Shown: positions 1 to 6,151 of the stretch, in pieces
Position numbering within the stretch: position 1 is the stretch's first letter
Layout of the letters: each line of letters starts with the position of its first letter
Assembly (NCBI GenBank): GCA_947589105.1
Contig: CANQBL010000010.1
Coordinates: 1-32,063, forward strand
Source: an uncultured Bacilli bacterium
GTDB lineage: Bacteria > Bacillota_I > Bacilli_A > RF39 > UBA660
Reading direction: 5' to 3'
Length of the DNA: 32,063 bases
Notes under the pieces: generated by a model
The model's database searches: none
What the model saw: the letters and a program-made list of their open reading frames with translations, nothing else
Told to the model about the DNA's origin: nothing
Made by a program: the position numbers and the translations under genes

Positions 1-10
1 TTAAAGCCAT
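1..10 (-). CDS. Start of an unidentified gene cut by the left window edge
   Basis: On the minus strand an ATG (positions 10-8) is followed by codons for Ala and Leu before the sequence ends. It is preceded by a full AGGAGG Shine-Dalgarno site (24-19) at 8-nt spacing and by a good promoter at 37-66. These three signals in the right order support a real gene start, but only three codons are visible, so no product can be named. Confidence 0.6.
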
Positions 11-36
11 AATAAAAGCCTCCTATTATATACTAT

Positions 37-66
37 ATAATATCACTTTCCAAAGATAATTGTCAA
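37..66 (-). promoter_or_regulatory. Promoter of the gene cut at the left edge
   Basis: Minus-strand TTGACA (-35, 66-61) lies 18 nt from TATTAT (-10, 42-37), which is preceded by TGA to give an extended -10. The predicted start of transcription, near position 30, is a few bases upstream of the AGGAGG site at 24-19. Confidence 0.6.
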
Positions 67-80
67 TTAAAGTAAAAGTG

Positions 81-554
81 CTATAAGAGTTGATTTTTCT
101 TAAAAATAAATAACTTATTGGTTACATAATTATACATAAACATAACTAAAGAAGCAAAAATCTTTGCAATCATGTTTTTCATCTTAAAGTTACTAATAAA
201 AACGTGTAAAACAAAAGAATCTATTGGAAAACCAATTATCCTAATAACTACAAAAGAAAAAACTTGTAACATTTTATCTTTTCTTCTTATTGGTTTTGAT
301 TTAAATAATTTCCTATCCCATATAAATAAAATAGTAAAAGAAATCGTATAAGATAAAAAATTAGCTAGTAAATAATTACCATCACTAATTAAATCAACAA
401 TATAAAATACCAAATATAAAATTCCTGTACAAATCAATGATATAAAACAATACTTTATAAATTCTTCATTTTTATAATAAAATTTTTCTATTTTGCTTTT
501 TTTTCTAAATATCTTATTAAATAACTTTTCCTTTTTCTTATTAAAGAACAACAT
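81..554 (-). CDS. GtrA-like small polytopic membrane protein
   Basis: This 157-aa protein has a basic N-terminus (about 28 residues) and then four predicted membrane segments. The pattern is that of the GtrA/DPMS family: a KY...TGILY start to the first segment, an N-x-LLAN-x-x-SY motif in the second, and NYVTNKLFIFK at the end of the fourth. Family members are thought to help move lipid-linked sugars, or act beside glycosyltransferases, in making cell-surface polysaccharide. No glycosyltransferase is visible next to it here, so its partner is unknown. The family call rests on motif recognition. The start ATG has GAGGAAG upstream, and the gene has its own likely promoter. Confidence 0.75.
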   Translation of the reverse strand: MLFFNKKKEKLFNKIFRKKSKIEKFYYKNEEFIKYCFISLICTGILYLVFYIVDLISDGNYLLANFLSYTISFTILFIWDRKLFKSKPIRRKDKMLQVFSFVVIRIIGFPIDSFVLHVFISNFKMKNMIAKIFASLVMFMYNYVTNKLFIFKKNQLL

Positions 555-577
555 AATACTTCCTCTTTCTTTTCTTA

Positions 578-606
578 ATTATACCATCTAATTTATATTT
601 TAATAA
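578..606 (-). promoter_or_regulatory. Likely promoter of the GtrA-like gene
   Basis: A perfect TATAAT (583-578) with an extended TGG in front. The -35, TTATTA at 606-601 with 17-nt spacing, is weak. It lies between the spoVS terminator and the GtrA-like start, so the gene is probably transcribed separately. Confidence 0.5.
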
Positions 607-623
607 TATATTTTTTAATTTTT

Positions 624-654
624 AAAAGAAAAAAAGAAGCATTATCTTGCTTCT
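624..654 (-). terminator. Intrinsic terminator of spoVS
   Basis: Arms AGAAGC (654-649 read on minus) and GCTTCT (640-635) enclose an 8-nt loop that contains the spoVS stop codon. A U-rich tract (634-624) follows. The hairpin overlaps the last codons of the gene. Confidence 0.75.
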
Positions 655-902
655 ACGATTAACTTAATTGCAGTTCTTTCTTCACCTTCTATTACTATAT
701 CAGTAAATGCTGGTATACAAACTAAATTTTTACCTGACGGTGCAACAAATCCCCTTGCAATCGCAATTGCTTTAATTGCCTGATTAAGAGCTCCCGCGCC
801 AATAGCTTGTATCTCAACCGTTCCTTTTTCCCTAAATACGTTAGCTAAAGCTCCCGCAACACTACTTGGATTTGACTTTGATGAAACTTTAAGTGTTTCC
901 AT
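642..902 (-). CDS. spoVS: Stage V sporulation protein S (SpoVS)
   Basis: This 86-aa protein matches SpoVS over its whole length: it begins METLKVSSKS-x-P-x-SVAGALA, has the central G-A-G-A-L-NQAIKA-IAIARG block at residues 35-51, and ends with the EGEERTAIKL strand. SpoVS is an Alba-like small nucleic-acid-binding protein. In Bacillus its loss blocks spore coat assembly and alters septation control. It is also kept in some bacteria that do not sporulate, so its presence alone does not prove spore formation. The start has AAGGAGGA upstream. It is monocistronic, with its own terminator overlapping the stop. No clear SigH-type promoter could be seen. Confidence 0.95.
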   Translation of the reverse strand: METLKVSSKSNPSSVAGALANVFREKGTVEIQAIGAGALNQAIKAIAIARGFVAPSGKNLVCIPAFTDIVIEGEERTAIKLIVEAR

Positions 903-929
903 GTTTATTTCCTCCTTAATATTTTAGTC

Positions 930-935
930 ATTATA
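930..935 (-). promoter_or_regulatory. Possible -10 element of spoVS
   Basis: TATAAT on the minus strand lies about 28 nt upstream of the spoVS start and just ahead of its AAGGAGG site. No good -35 lies at 16-18 nt, so this is a tentative call. Confidence 0.3.
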
Positions 936-987
936 AATATATTAAAAAAGAAATAAAGTTATGAAAAAAAAGAAAAAGAATTTTTAT

Positions 988-1488
988 TTATTGATTAAAC
1001 ATATCTATTACTTGCGATAATCTAGTAATTTCTGGATAATCACCATTTTCTAATTCTCTTACAAACTTAATACCAATTCCTAGTTTCTTTTGCCATTCTT
1101 TAATATTTCCCGAATAATCATCTATTAAAATAGCTGCAGATGGATTAACAACTTCAGTTTTTGGTATTTCTTTTGGAACACTAACAACCGTAACTTGTGG
1201 TAAATGCTTGTGTAAATATTTTATTTTCTCTATCATTTCATTAGTAGAATTAATGTGAGTTAAAATATAAACGTTAAACTTCTTTGATTCACATATCTTC
1301 TTTATCTCATTTATACTATCATTTATAACATCAGTTTCCTCAATAAGTTTTTTCCAATCAAGATTTCTAAAATACTCAGTTACTTTTTCTTGGTCCTTTC
1401 TATCTATTCCCTTTTTATCTAATTCTTCATACGTTTTAGTCATGGTATCTTGTATAACACCATCAAAGTCTATGTATAATTGTTTCAT
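988..1488 (-). CDS. HAD-superfamily phosphatase (5'-nucleotidase-like)
   Basis: This 166-aa protein carries the three HAD landmarks: the nucleophile/acid pair D7-F-D9-G at the N-terminus, LTH (76-78) as motif II, and L-I-D-D (121-124) as motif III for Mg binding. A short helical cap lies between motifs I and II, as in the 5'(3')-deoxyribonucleotidase/NT5C type. The substrate cannot be told from sequence. The start overlaps the end of the upstream pseudouridine synthase by 26 nt, and its Shine-Dalgarno (GGAGGG, about 10 nt before the ATG) lies inside that gene's Trp-Arg-Glu codons, so the two are probably translationally coupled. It is the last gene of the methyltransferase operon, and no strong terminator hairpin follows it. 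Confidence 0.75.
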   Translation of the reverse strand: MKQLYIDFDGVIQDTMTKTYEELDKKGIDRKDQEKVTEYFRNLDWKKLIEETDVINDSINEIKKICESKKFNVYILTHINSTNEMIEKIKYLHKHLPQVTVVSVPKEIPKTEVVNPSAAILIDDYSGNIKEWQKKLGIGIKFVRELENGDYPEITRLSQVIDMFNQ

Positions 1489-2152
1489 CTTCTAATTCCC
1501 TCCATTTTGGTAATAACTTGAAATTTAATTCTTCTTTCGTAACAGGATGCTTAAAAGCTAATTGATAAGCAAAAAGTTTTATATTACCCTTATTTTGTTT
1601 TGCATATAGCATATCATCACAAAGTGGATATCCTAAGTTTTTAAACTGAAGTCTTATTTGATGATGGCGTCCAGTTAATAAGTTTATTTTAACAATTGTA
1701 TTATTATTAAGATAACCTAATACCTCATAAAACAGTATACTTTTTTTAGCATTAGGATAATCCTTACTAACTACTTTACTTACACCATTTTTTTCATCTT
1801 TATATAAATAGTTAACAAGCTTCCCATTATCACTATTTAATACCCCATTTAACACCGCTAAATAACTTTTCTTAAACTCATGATTTTTAATTTGCTCATT
1901 TAGTCTTTTTGCAGCTTTAGAAGTTCTTGCAAAAACCATAATACCACCAACTGGTCTATCTAATCTATGAACAAGACCAATATACACGTTACCAGGCTTA
2001 TTATATTTTTCTTTTATATAACTTTTTACCATGGTTAGTAAATCAAGATCACCTGTTATATCACTTTGAGACAAAACATTTGGCTTTTTTTCTACCACGA
2101 TAATGTGATTATCTTCATATAAAACATTAAGTTTATTTAATAGCTTTTCCAT
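1463..2152 (-). CDS. RluA-family RNA pseudouridine synthase (first copy)
   Basis: This 229-aa protein has the family's catalytic motif H-R-L-D-R (62-66, Asp65 the expected nucleophile) followed by P-V-G-G-I-M-V-F-A-R. It also has the K-S-x-L-x-Y-E strand and the L-x-T-G-R-x-H-Q-I-R-L-Q motif near residue 170. It converts uridine to pseudouridine in rRNA or tRNA, but the target site cannot be read from the sequence. There is no S4 domain, so it is the short RluA type. Its ATG follows directly after the stop codon of the 30-codon ORF at 2153-2245, and the GAGG Shine-Dalgarno lies in the last codons of that ORF. A second, divergent paralogue lies at 4295-4969. Confidence 0.88.
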   Translation of the reverse strand: MEKLLNKLNVLYEDNHIIVVEKKPNVLSQSDITGDLDLLTMVKSYIKEKYNKPGNVYIGLVHRLDRPVGGIMVFARTSKAAKRLNEQIKNHEFKKSYLAVLNGVLNSDNGKLVNYLYKDEKNGVSKVVSKDYPNAKKSILFYEVLGYLNNNTIVKINLLTGRHHQIRLQFKNLGYPLCDDMLYAKQNKGNIKLFAYQLAFKHPVTKEELNFKLLPKWRELEDETIIHRL

Positions 2153-2245
2153 TTAATCCTCATACATTATTTCTATTAAAGAAGAATCTTCTGCCAATTT
2201 ATAGGCATAATCCTTACCTAGTTTTAACTTTAATTTTCCTATCAT
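2153..2245 (-). CDS. Small ORF of 30 codons between methyltransferase and pseudouridine synthase
   Basis: The minus-strand ATG at 2245-2243 is preceded by AAAAAAGGTG (a usable Shine-Dalgarno) and opens a 30-residue frame that ends with TAA at 2155-2153, immediately before the pseudouridine synthase ATG. It starts 12 nt after the methyltransferase stop. The peptide is a basic KLKLKLGK stretch followed by an acidic half ending in EIMYED. The exact stop-start abutment, with the next gene's ribosome-binding site inside its last codons, suggests a translated coupling peptide or a genuine microprotein. I recognise no family. A chance ORF between two genes remains possible. Confidence 0.55.
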   Translation of the reverse strand: MIGKLKLKLGKDYAYKLAEDSSLIEIMYED

Positions 2246-2257
2246 TTTACACCTTTT

Positions 2258-3124
2258 TTATTCATCTTCCCAAAGTCCGTATATACCGCAAGGTAAAACT
2301 AAATTACTATCCGTCATAGGAAGTCCTACCTCTCCTGATGATACCTTTCCTTTGCACTTTTTATTCACCGTTATATTTAAAATATTTTCTAAAACCTTTG
2401 ATGACATACCAGTTGTATATGAGTTAATTAAGAAGAATAACGGATTATCACTTAAAACCTCTTCACACAATTTAATTAATGGAAACAAGTTTTCTTCTAT
2501 GTTCCATACCTCTCCATTTGCACCTCTTCCGTACGATGGCGGATCCATTACGATTGCATCATATTTATTTCCTCGTCTTATTTCTCTTTTAACAAACTTT
2601 ATACAATCATCTACTATTAGTCTAACATACTTATCTTCTAAATTAGAAGATATAATATTTTCTTTTGCCCATGAAACCATTCCTTTAGATGAATCAACAT
2701 GAACAACATCTGCTCCCGCATATAAACAAGCTAGGGTTGCTCCACCAGTGTACGCAAATAAGTTAAGTACTTTTATTTTTCGATTACTTAATTTTATTTT
2801 ATTAATCATGTAATCCCAATTAACAGCTTGTTCAGGAAATAAACCTGTATGTTTAAATCCCATTTGCTTTATGTTAAATGTTAAATTCTTATATTTAACT
2901 TGCCAACTTTGAGGTATATCACTTATGTTTTCCCAGTGTCCTCCCCCTTTATTGCTTCTAATATATTTAGCATCAACCTTATTCCATTTCTTATCAAAAC
3001 TTTTTTCCTTCCAGACAATTTGTGGATCTGGTCTATCTAAAATATACTTGCCCCAGCGTTCTAATTTTCTACCATCTGCCATATCTAGTATTTCATAATC
3101 TTCCCAATCTTTTGATATTTTCAA
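2258..3124 (-). CDS. Class I SAM-dependent methyltransferase (RlmI/COG1092-like)
   Basis: This 288-aa protein has the SAM-binding motif N-L-F-A-Y-T-G-G-A-T (121-130), the acidic post-motif V-H-V-D-S-S-K (141-147), and a catalytic-type motif M-D-P-P-S-Y-G-R-G (193-201). The last is the usual N/D-P-P-Y/F signature of RNA and protein base methyltransferases. Overall it resembles the catalytic half of RlmI-type 23S rRNA m5C methyltransferases without the N-terminal PUA domain, so the rRNA target is inferred from the family. The likely start is TTG at 3124: an AAGGTGG Shine-Dalgarno sits 4 nt upstream, and the next in-frame ATG is 14 codons in. It leads an operon with the small ORF, a pseudouridine synthase and a HAD phosphatase. 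Confidence 0.8.
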   Translation of the reverse strand: MKISKDWEDYEILDMADGRKLERWGKYILDRPDPQIVWKEKSFDKKWNKVDAKYIRSNKGGGHWENISDIPQSWQVKYKNLTFNIKQMGFKHTGLFPEQAVNWDYMINKIKLSNRKIKVLNLFAYTGGATLACLYAGADVVHVDSSKGMVSWAKENIISSNLEDKYVRLIVDDCIKFVKREIRRGNKYDAIVMDPPSYGRGANGEVWNIEENLFPLIKLCEEVLSDNPLFFLINSYTTGMSSKVLENILNITVNKKCKGKVSSGEVGLPMTDSNLVLPCGIYGLWEDE

Positions 3125-3143
3125 ATTACCACCTTCTTTAAAT

Positions 3144-3149
3144 ATTCTA
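3144..3149 (-). promoter_or_regulatory. Possible extended -10 of the methyltransferase operon
   Basis: Minus-strand TAGAAT preceded by TGT gives an extended -10, about 20 nt upstream of the TTG start. The region at -35 is only a T-run, so the call is weak. Confidence 0.35.
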
Positions 3150-3208
3150 ACATTTTTATACAGTTAAAAAAAGATATAACCTTATATTTATAATAAAAAA
3201 AGAATAAT

Positions 3209-3922
3209 TTACTTAAAATTATCCATGTTTTCACAAATCAAATAATCACTATATTCTTTTGCAAATTCATATTCTTTATTATTTTTAATCGTCCAACTAA
3301 AAATTTGTTTTTTTGATCTTTTAAATGATATATATTTGTTAGGTAATAACTTTGCATTATAAGATATAAAATTAGCCTTTGAAATAAAATCGATTATAAA
3401 CGTTTTTAAGGTCATGTTTTTAATACTAATTACTCCCTGATTTAAGGAATCTGAAATTAAAATACCACGTCTTATTTTAGGAAAATTTTTCTTAAACCAA
3501 CGAACCGAGAAAGGATTAAAACTTTGCATTAAAACTTCTCCTTGATAAGAAGAAATTTCTTTAGCAACCGTTTTTTCTAATTCACCGTTAAATTTAATCA
3601 TTTTTGTTTCAATTAAAATAGGAACCTTTTTATTAACAGTTAATAAAACCTCCTTAAGAAGAGGAATTTTTTGAGAAGTATTAAATAAATTATAATTTAG
3701 TAACTCATCATAGGTACAATCTTCAATTATTTTATTAATACCACACACCCTTTTTAAATTATGATCGTGAAATACAACTACGTTCTTATCTTTTAAAAGA
3801 TGAACATCTAATTCAATTCCATATCCATATCTAACAGCTCTTTTAAAAGCTAATATCGAATTTTCTGGAATGTTTTTTTTCATATCATGATAACCTCTAT
3901 GAGCATAAATATTTTTCTTCAT
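3209..3922 (-). CDS. Glycerophosphodiester phosphodiesterase
   Basis: This 237-aa protein has the GDPD TIM-barrel signatures: A-H-R-G at the N-terminus, P-E-N-S-x-x-A-F, the metal-binding E-L-D-V-H, and F-H-D-H-N-L-K-R. These supply the two catalytic histidines and the acidic metal ligands. It hydrolyses glycerophosphodiesters to glycerol-3-phosphate and an alcohol, in phospholipid or teichoic-acid turnover. There is no signal peptide, so it is cytoplasmic. I chose the ATG at 3922 because GGGTGAT stands 5-6 nt before it and the protein then begins right at the barrel. An in-frame ATG at 3940 overlaps the upstream stop as ATGA but has no Shine-Dalgarno. It is the last gene of a three-gene cluster, and no terminator is obvious downstream. 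Confidence 0.88.
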   Translation of the reverse strand: MKKNIYAHRGYHDMKKNIPENSILAFKRAVRYGYGIELDVHLLKDKNVVVFHDHNLKRVCGINKIIEDCTYDELLNYNLFNTSQKIPLLKEVLLTVNKKVPILIETKMIKFNGELEKTVAKEISSYQGEVLMQSFNPFSVRWFKKNFPKIRRGILISDSLNQGVISIKNMTLKTFIIDFISKANFISYNAKLLPNKYISFKRSKKQIFSWTIKNNKEYEFAKEYSDYLICENMDNFK

Positions 3923-3936
3923 TTTATCACCCATTA

Positions 3937-4290
3937 TCATTTTATTAACTTACTCCAAACTTTTTCATCAAAACCAATAAATACCAAATCATCAGCAACT
4001 AAAATAGGTCTTTTAACAAGCATTCCATCTGATGATAAGACCTTTAGTTTTTCTTCATAATTCATGTTTAAAAGCTTATCTTTAAGGTTTAATTTTCTAT
4101 AAACCAGCCCAGTTACATTAAAAAAATTTTTTATATCTTTTTTTGATAATTTAACTAATCTATCAAGTTCTTTATCTTTTAGCTTTTCTTCCTTTATGTT
4201 TCTATAATTATATTTAATATTATTATTTTTTAAAAAATCTTCAGCTTTTTTACAAGTTGAACATTTAGGATAACAAATTAAAGTATACAT
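3937..4290 (-). CDS. ArsC/Spx-family thioredoxin-fold protein
   Basis: This 117-aa protein has the ArsC/Spx/YffB fold: C-Y-P-K-C-S-T-C-K-K near the N-terminus (so a C-x-x-C as in Spx and MgsR plus a nearby cysteine), a central F-F-N-V-T-G-x-x-Y-R motif (the N-T-S-G/Y-R region of the family), then L-V-K-R-P-I-L, which is the conserved cis-Pro strand. Members are arsenate reductases or RNA-polymerase-binding redox regulators. The length and R-P-I motif fit either, and there are no arsenic genes nearby, so I do not choose. The start at 4290 has AGAGGT 6 nt upstream; an upstream in-frame ATG (4311) would overlap the preceding gene and lacks such a site. Confidence 0.8.
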   Translation of the reverse strand: MYTLICYPKCSTCKKAEDFLKNNNIKYNYRNIKEEKLKDKELDRLVKLSKKDIKNFFNVTGLVYRKLNLKDKLLNMNYEEKLKVLSSDGMLVKRPILVADDLVFIGFDEKVWSKLIK

Positions 4291-4294
4291 ATAA

Positions 4295-4969
4295 CTACCT
4301 CTTTTCCTCAAATAATAGATTAAAATTTTTTGGAATATTACTTTTAAATTCCATTTTTTTATTTGTCTTAGGATTAATTAAACATAAAAAATTTGCATGA
4401 AGCATAAGTCTATTAACCCCATCTTTTTTAACTCCATACTTTTTATCACCTAATATTGGATGATTAATATCACTCATATGAACTCTAATTTGGTTTTTTC
4501 TTCCTGTTTTAATATCTATTTCTACCATTGAATATTTTTTATTTTCCTTAATTACCTTATAATTAGTTATTGCTAGTTTACCATTTTGTTTATCATTAGA
4601 TGAGTATACTAAAAGAGTTTTTGTTTCTTTTAAATAAGATTTTATAGTACCTTTTTTATTTTCTAGTATACCATTTACTACTGCAACATAACCTCTTTTG
4701 ATAACCAATTTATCCCAATTATTTTGATAGTTATACTTTACGGTTTGATTTTTAGCAAACATAACTATCCCTGATGTATCCCTATCAAGTCTATGAATAA
4801 TAAATATTTTGGCTTTAGGATTACTTTTTTTTACATAAGTAGAAACTTCTTTGAACAAAGTTTTTTCTTTTTCTTTAGGAGTTGATATAGTAAGTATTCC
4901 ACTAGGCTTATTTACTACCAATATTTCTTTATCTTCATATATAATATATAATTTCCTTTTTGTTTTCAT
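4295..4969 (-). CDS. RluA-family RNA pseudouridine synthase (second copy)
   Basis: This 224-aa protein has the catalytic motif H-R-L-D-R (59-63, Asp62) followed by D-T-S-G-I-V-M-F-A-K, and later I-K-T-G-R-K-N-Q-I-R-V-H and H-P-I-L-G-D-K-K-Y-G. This is a more canonical RluA/RluD core than the copy at 1463. No S4 domain is present. It modifies uridine in rRNA or tRNA, but the site is unknown. The start at 4969 has GAGGGATG upstream at good spacing; the ORF opens 4 codons earlier. It is followed after 4 nt by the ArsC-like gene. No promoter fits in the short gap above it, so it may depend on read-through from the 113-aa gene's transcript. Confidence 0.88.
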   Translation of the reverse strand: MKTKRKLYIIYEDKEILVVNKPSGILTISTPKEKEKTLFKEVSTYVKKSNPKAKIFIIHRLDRDTSGIVMFAKNQTVKYNYQNNWDKLVIKRGYVAVVNGILENKKGTIKSYLKETKTLLVYSSNDKQNGKLAITNYKVIKENKKYSMVEIDIKTGRKNQIRVHMSDINHPILGDKKYGVKKDGVNRLMLHANFLCLINPKTNKKMEFKSNIPKNFNLLFEEKR

Positions 4970-4989
4970 AACATCCCTCATGTAAATGA

Positions 4990-5020
4990 TAACATAAAAG
5001 ACGTTAAAATTAACGTCTTT
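4990..5020 (-). terminator. Hairpin after the 113-aa gene
   Basis: Perfect 11-bp arms AAAGACGTTAA (4997-5007) and TTAACGTCTTT (5010-5020) overlap the stop codon. The T-tract after the stem on the minus strand is short and broken by A and G, so termination may be partial. That would let transcription reach the pseudouridine synthase downstream. Confidence 0.6.
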
Positions 5021-5360
5021 ATATTCTATTTCTTCTTTTTATTTGTTCTTTATCTATTTTTGTATCAATTTTATCAGAATCAACAAACCCAGGTTGAGTT
5101 TGATCAATATAGACTAAAGGAAGATGTGCAACTAAAGTTTTATCTATTTCATAAACTTCTTTTGGTTGTTTTTGCTCATCAGTATCTGAGAATATGCGCC
5201 CTACTAAAGCTTTATTTACACTACCAATATAAACCTTTTTTTTAATAATTGGTTTATCAGAAACTGGTGGTATACGTCCTACCAACGATTTATCAATATA
5301 ATAAAAAGTCTTTTCTTCACGTCTTCTTCTTTTTTGTCTTATTATATCTTTATAATTCAT
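5019..5360 (-). CDS. Unrecognised 113-aa protein with three copies of a short motif
   Basis: I do not recognise a family. The N-terminus is strongly basic (a run of five R/K around residues 10-14) and the C-terminus is again charged (KRRNRI). Between them a nine-residue motif occurs three times: IDKSLVGRI (22-30), VNKALVGRI (48-56) and IDKTLVAHL (72-80). The copies are 24-26 residues apart, linked by Pro/Lys/Asp/Gln-rich stretches that look disordered. There is no signal peptide or membrane segment. It is real by context: a good promoter (5394-5422), a GAGGGGG ribosome-binding site and a hairpin right after the stop. The repeated motif could be a partner-binding short linear motif, which is inference only. 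Confidence 0.75.
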   Translation of the reverse strand: MNYKDIIRQKRRRREEKTFYYIDKSLVGRIPPVSDKPIIKKKVYIGSVNKALVGRIFSDTDEQKQPKEVYEIDKTLVAHLPLVYIDQTQPGFVDSDKIDTKIDKEQIKRRNRI

Positions 5361-5393
5361 AATAAAAACCCCCTCTTTTTAAATTTGCTTTGT

Positions 5394-5422
5394 ATTATAA
5401 CACAAATACAAATTTTATGCAA
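5394..5422 (-). promoter_or_regulatory. Promoter of the 113-aa repeat-motif gene
   Basis: TTGCAT (-35, 5422-5417), 17 nt, then a perfect TATAAT (5399-5394) preceded by TGT. The -35 sits directly below the rubrerythrin terminator. Confidence 0.65.
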
Positions 5423-5443
5423 CTAAAAAGACCAATTGGCCTT
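5423..5443 (-). terminator. Intrinsic terminator of rubrerythrin
   Basis: A six-pair stem (AAGGCC with GGTCTT, one G-U pair) with loop AATT, overlapping the stop codon and followed by TTTTT on the minus strand. Confidence 0.65.
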
Positions 5444-5981
5444 AATAATTTTTTGATTTTTGTTCAAAATAGCTTTGTGGATGAGCACATACTGGACATA
5501 CTTTTGGAGCTTGCGTACCAACATAAACATAACCACAATTACGGCAAATCCATACCGTTTCATTACCTTTTTTGAACACTAAATCATCATTTACGTTACC
5601 TAATAACTTCATGTATCTTTCTTCGTGTTCCTTTTCAATCTTAGCTACTTCCTCAAAAAGGTAAGCTATATGGTCAAACCCTTCTTCTTTTGCTTCTTTA
5701 GCGAAGGTTTTATACATTTCAGTCCATTCTCCATTTTCACCAGCTGCAGCTGATTTTAAATTTTCTTTTGTTGAAGAAACTTCTCCTCCATTTAATAATT
5801 TAAACCAAATTTTAGCATGTTCCTTTTCATTGTTTGCGGTTTCTTCAAATATTGCTGCAATTTGTTCATATCCTTCTTTTTTTGCTTTACTAGCAAAATA
5901 AGTATACTTATTTCTTGCCTGACTTTCTCCTGCAAAAGCAGTCATTAAATTTTCTTCTGTTTTTGATCCTTTTAATTCCAT
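5442..5981 (-). CDS. rbr: Rubrerythrin
   Basis: This 179-aa protein is a complete rubrerythrin. The N-terminal ferritin-like four-helix bundle holds the di-iron ligands in two E-K-E-H elements (residues 52-55 and 116-119), with Glu19 and Glu82 in the partner helices. The C-terminal rubredoxin domain holds Cys146, Cys149, Cys162 and Cys165 as two C-x-x-C pairs. It reduces hydrogen peroxide to water with electrons from NADH or reduced rubredoxin/ferredoxin and is a standard peroxide defence of anaerobes. It acts in the cytoplasm. The start has AAGGAGAGG upstream. It is monocistronic, and its upstream region has two promoters and a strong palindrome, so expression is probably regulated. Confidence 0.95.
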   Translation of the reverse strand: MELKGSKTEENLMTAFAGESQARNKYTYFASKAKKEGYEQIAAIFEETANNEKEHAKIWFKLLNGGEVSSTKENLKSAAAGENGEWTEMYKTFAKEAKEEGFDHIAYLFEEVAKIEKEHEERYMKLLGNVNDDLVFKKGNETVWICRNCGYVYVGTQAPKVCPVCAHPQSYFEQKSKNY

Positions 5982-6024
5982 AATTAAACTTCCTCTCCTT
6001 CAAACTTTAAAAATTAAATTTATA

Positions 6025-6049
6025 TTAAAATTACAACGTGTAATTTTAA
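6025..6049 (-). promoter_or_regulatory. 25-bp palindromic operator candidate over rubrerythrin promoter P2
   Basis: Perfect 11-bp arms, TTAAAATTACA and TGTAATTTTAA, are separated by ACG. The palindrome covers the -10 (6043-6048) and predicted start point of the proximal promoter, which is the position of a classical repressor operator. The core TTACA-N3-TGTAA does not match the PerR, Fur or Rex consensus closely enough to name the regulator. Confidence 0.6.
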
Positions 6050-6071
6050 AACTAATCTTTTAATATATCAA
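6043..6071 (-). promoter_or_regulatory. Rubrerythrin proximal promoter (P2)
   Basis: TTGATA (-35, 6071-6066), 17 nt, TAAAAT (-10, 6048-6043). Each hexamer is one base from consensus. The leader would be about 50 nt. Confidence 0.55.
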
Positions 6072-6101
6072 TTTTTATATAATACATTAATACATTTTAG
6101 A

Positions 6102-6116
6102 TAGTAAAGATTACTA
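6102..6116. repeat. 15-bp palindrome at the start point of promoter P1
   Basis: Arms TAGTAA and TTACTA with spacer AGA. They lie just downstream of the P1 -10, across the predicted transcription start near 6114. It may be a second operator, but its short AT-rich arms could arise by chance. Confidence 0.35.
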
Positions 6117-6120
6117 CTTG

Positions 6121-6149
6121 AGTATATTTAAAATACTTATAATTGTCAA
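6121..6149 (-). promoter_or_regulatory. Rubrerythrin distal promoter (P1)
   Basis: Perfect TTGACA (-35, 6149-6144), 17 nt, TATACT (-10, 6126-6121). It starts two bases below the stop codon of the upstream permease gene and gives a leader of about 130 nt. Confidence 0.65.
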
Positions 6150-6151
6150 TA

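Noticed and set aside
2352-2702. Plus-strand open frame inside the SAM methyltransferase gene
   Set aside because: It lies wholly antisense to a gene with clear methyltransferase motifs, lacks a ribosome-binding site and has no recognisable protein features. The same holds for plus-strand frames at 5060, 5390, 6927, 7210, 10411, 14262, 14824 and 22837.
3937-3939. Possible UGA recoding as in mycoplasmas
   Set aside because: TGA ends the ArsC-like gene here, and also the gene at 1463, at the expected family lengths, and tryptophans use TGG. The standard bacterial code fits.
3937-4290. Assignment as Spx or as arsenate reductase ArsC
   Set aside because: The cysteine pattern allows either, and the neighbourhood has neither arsenic genes nor Spx-typical partners, so only the family is called.
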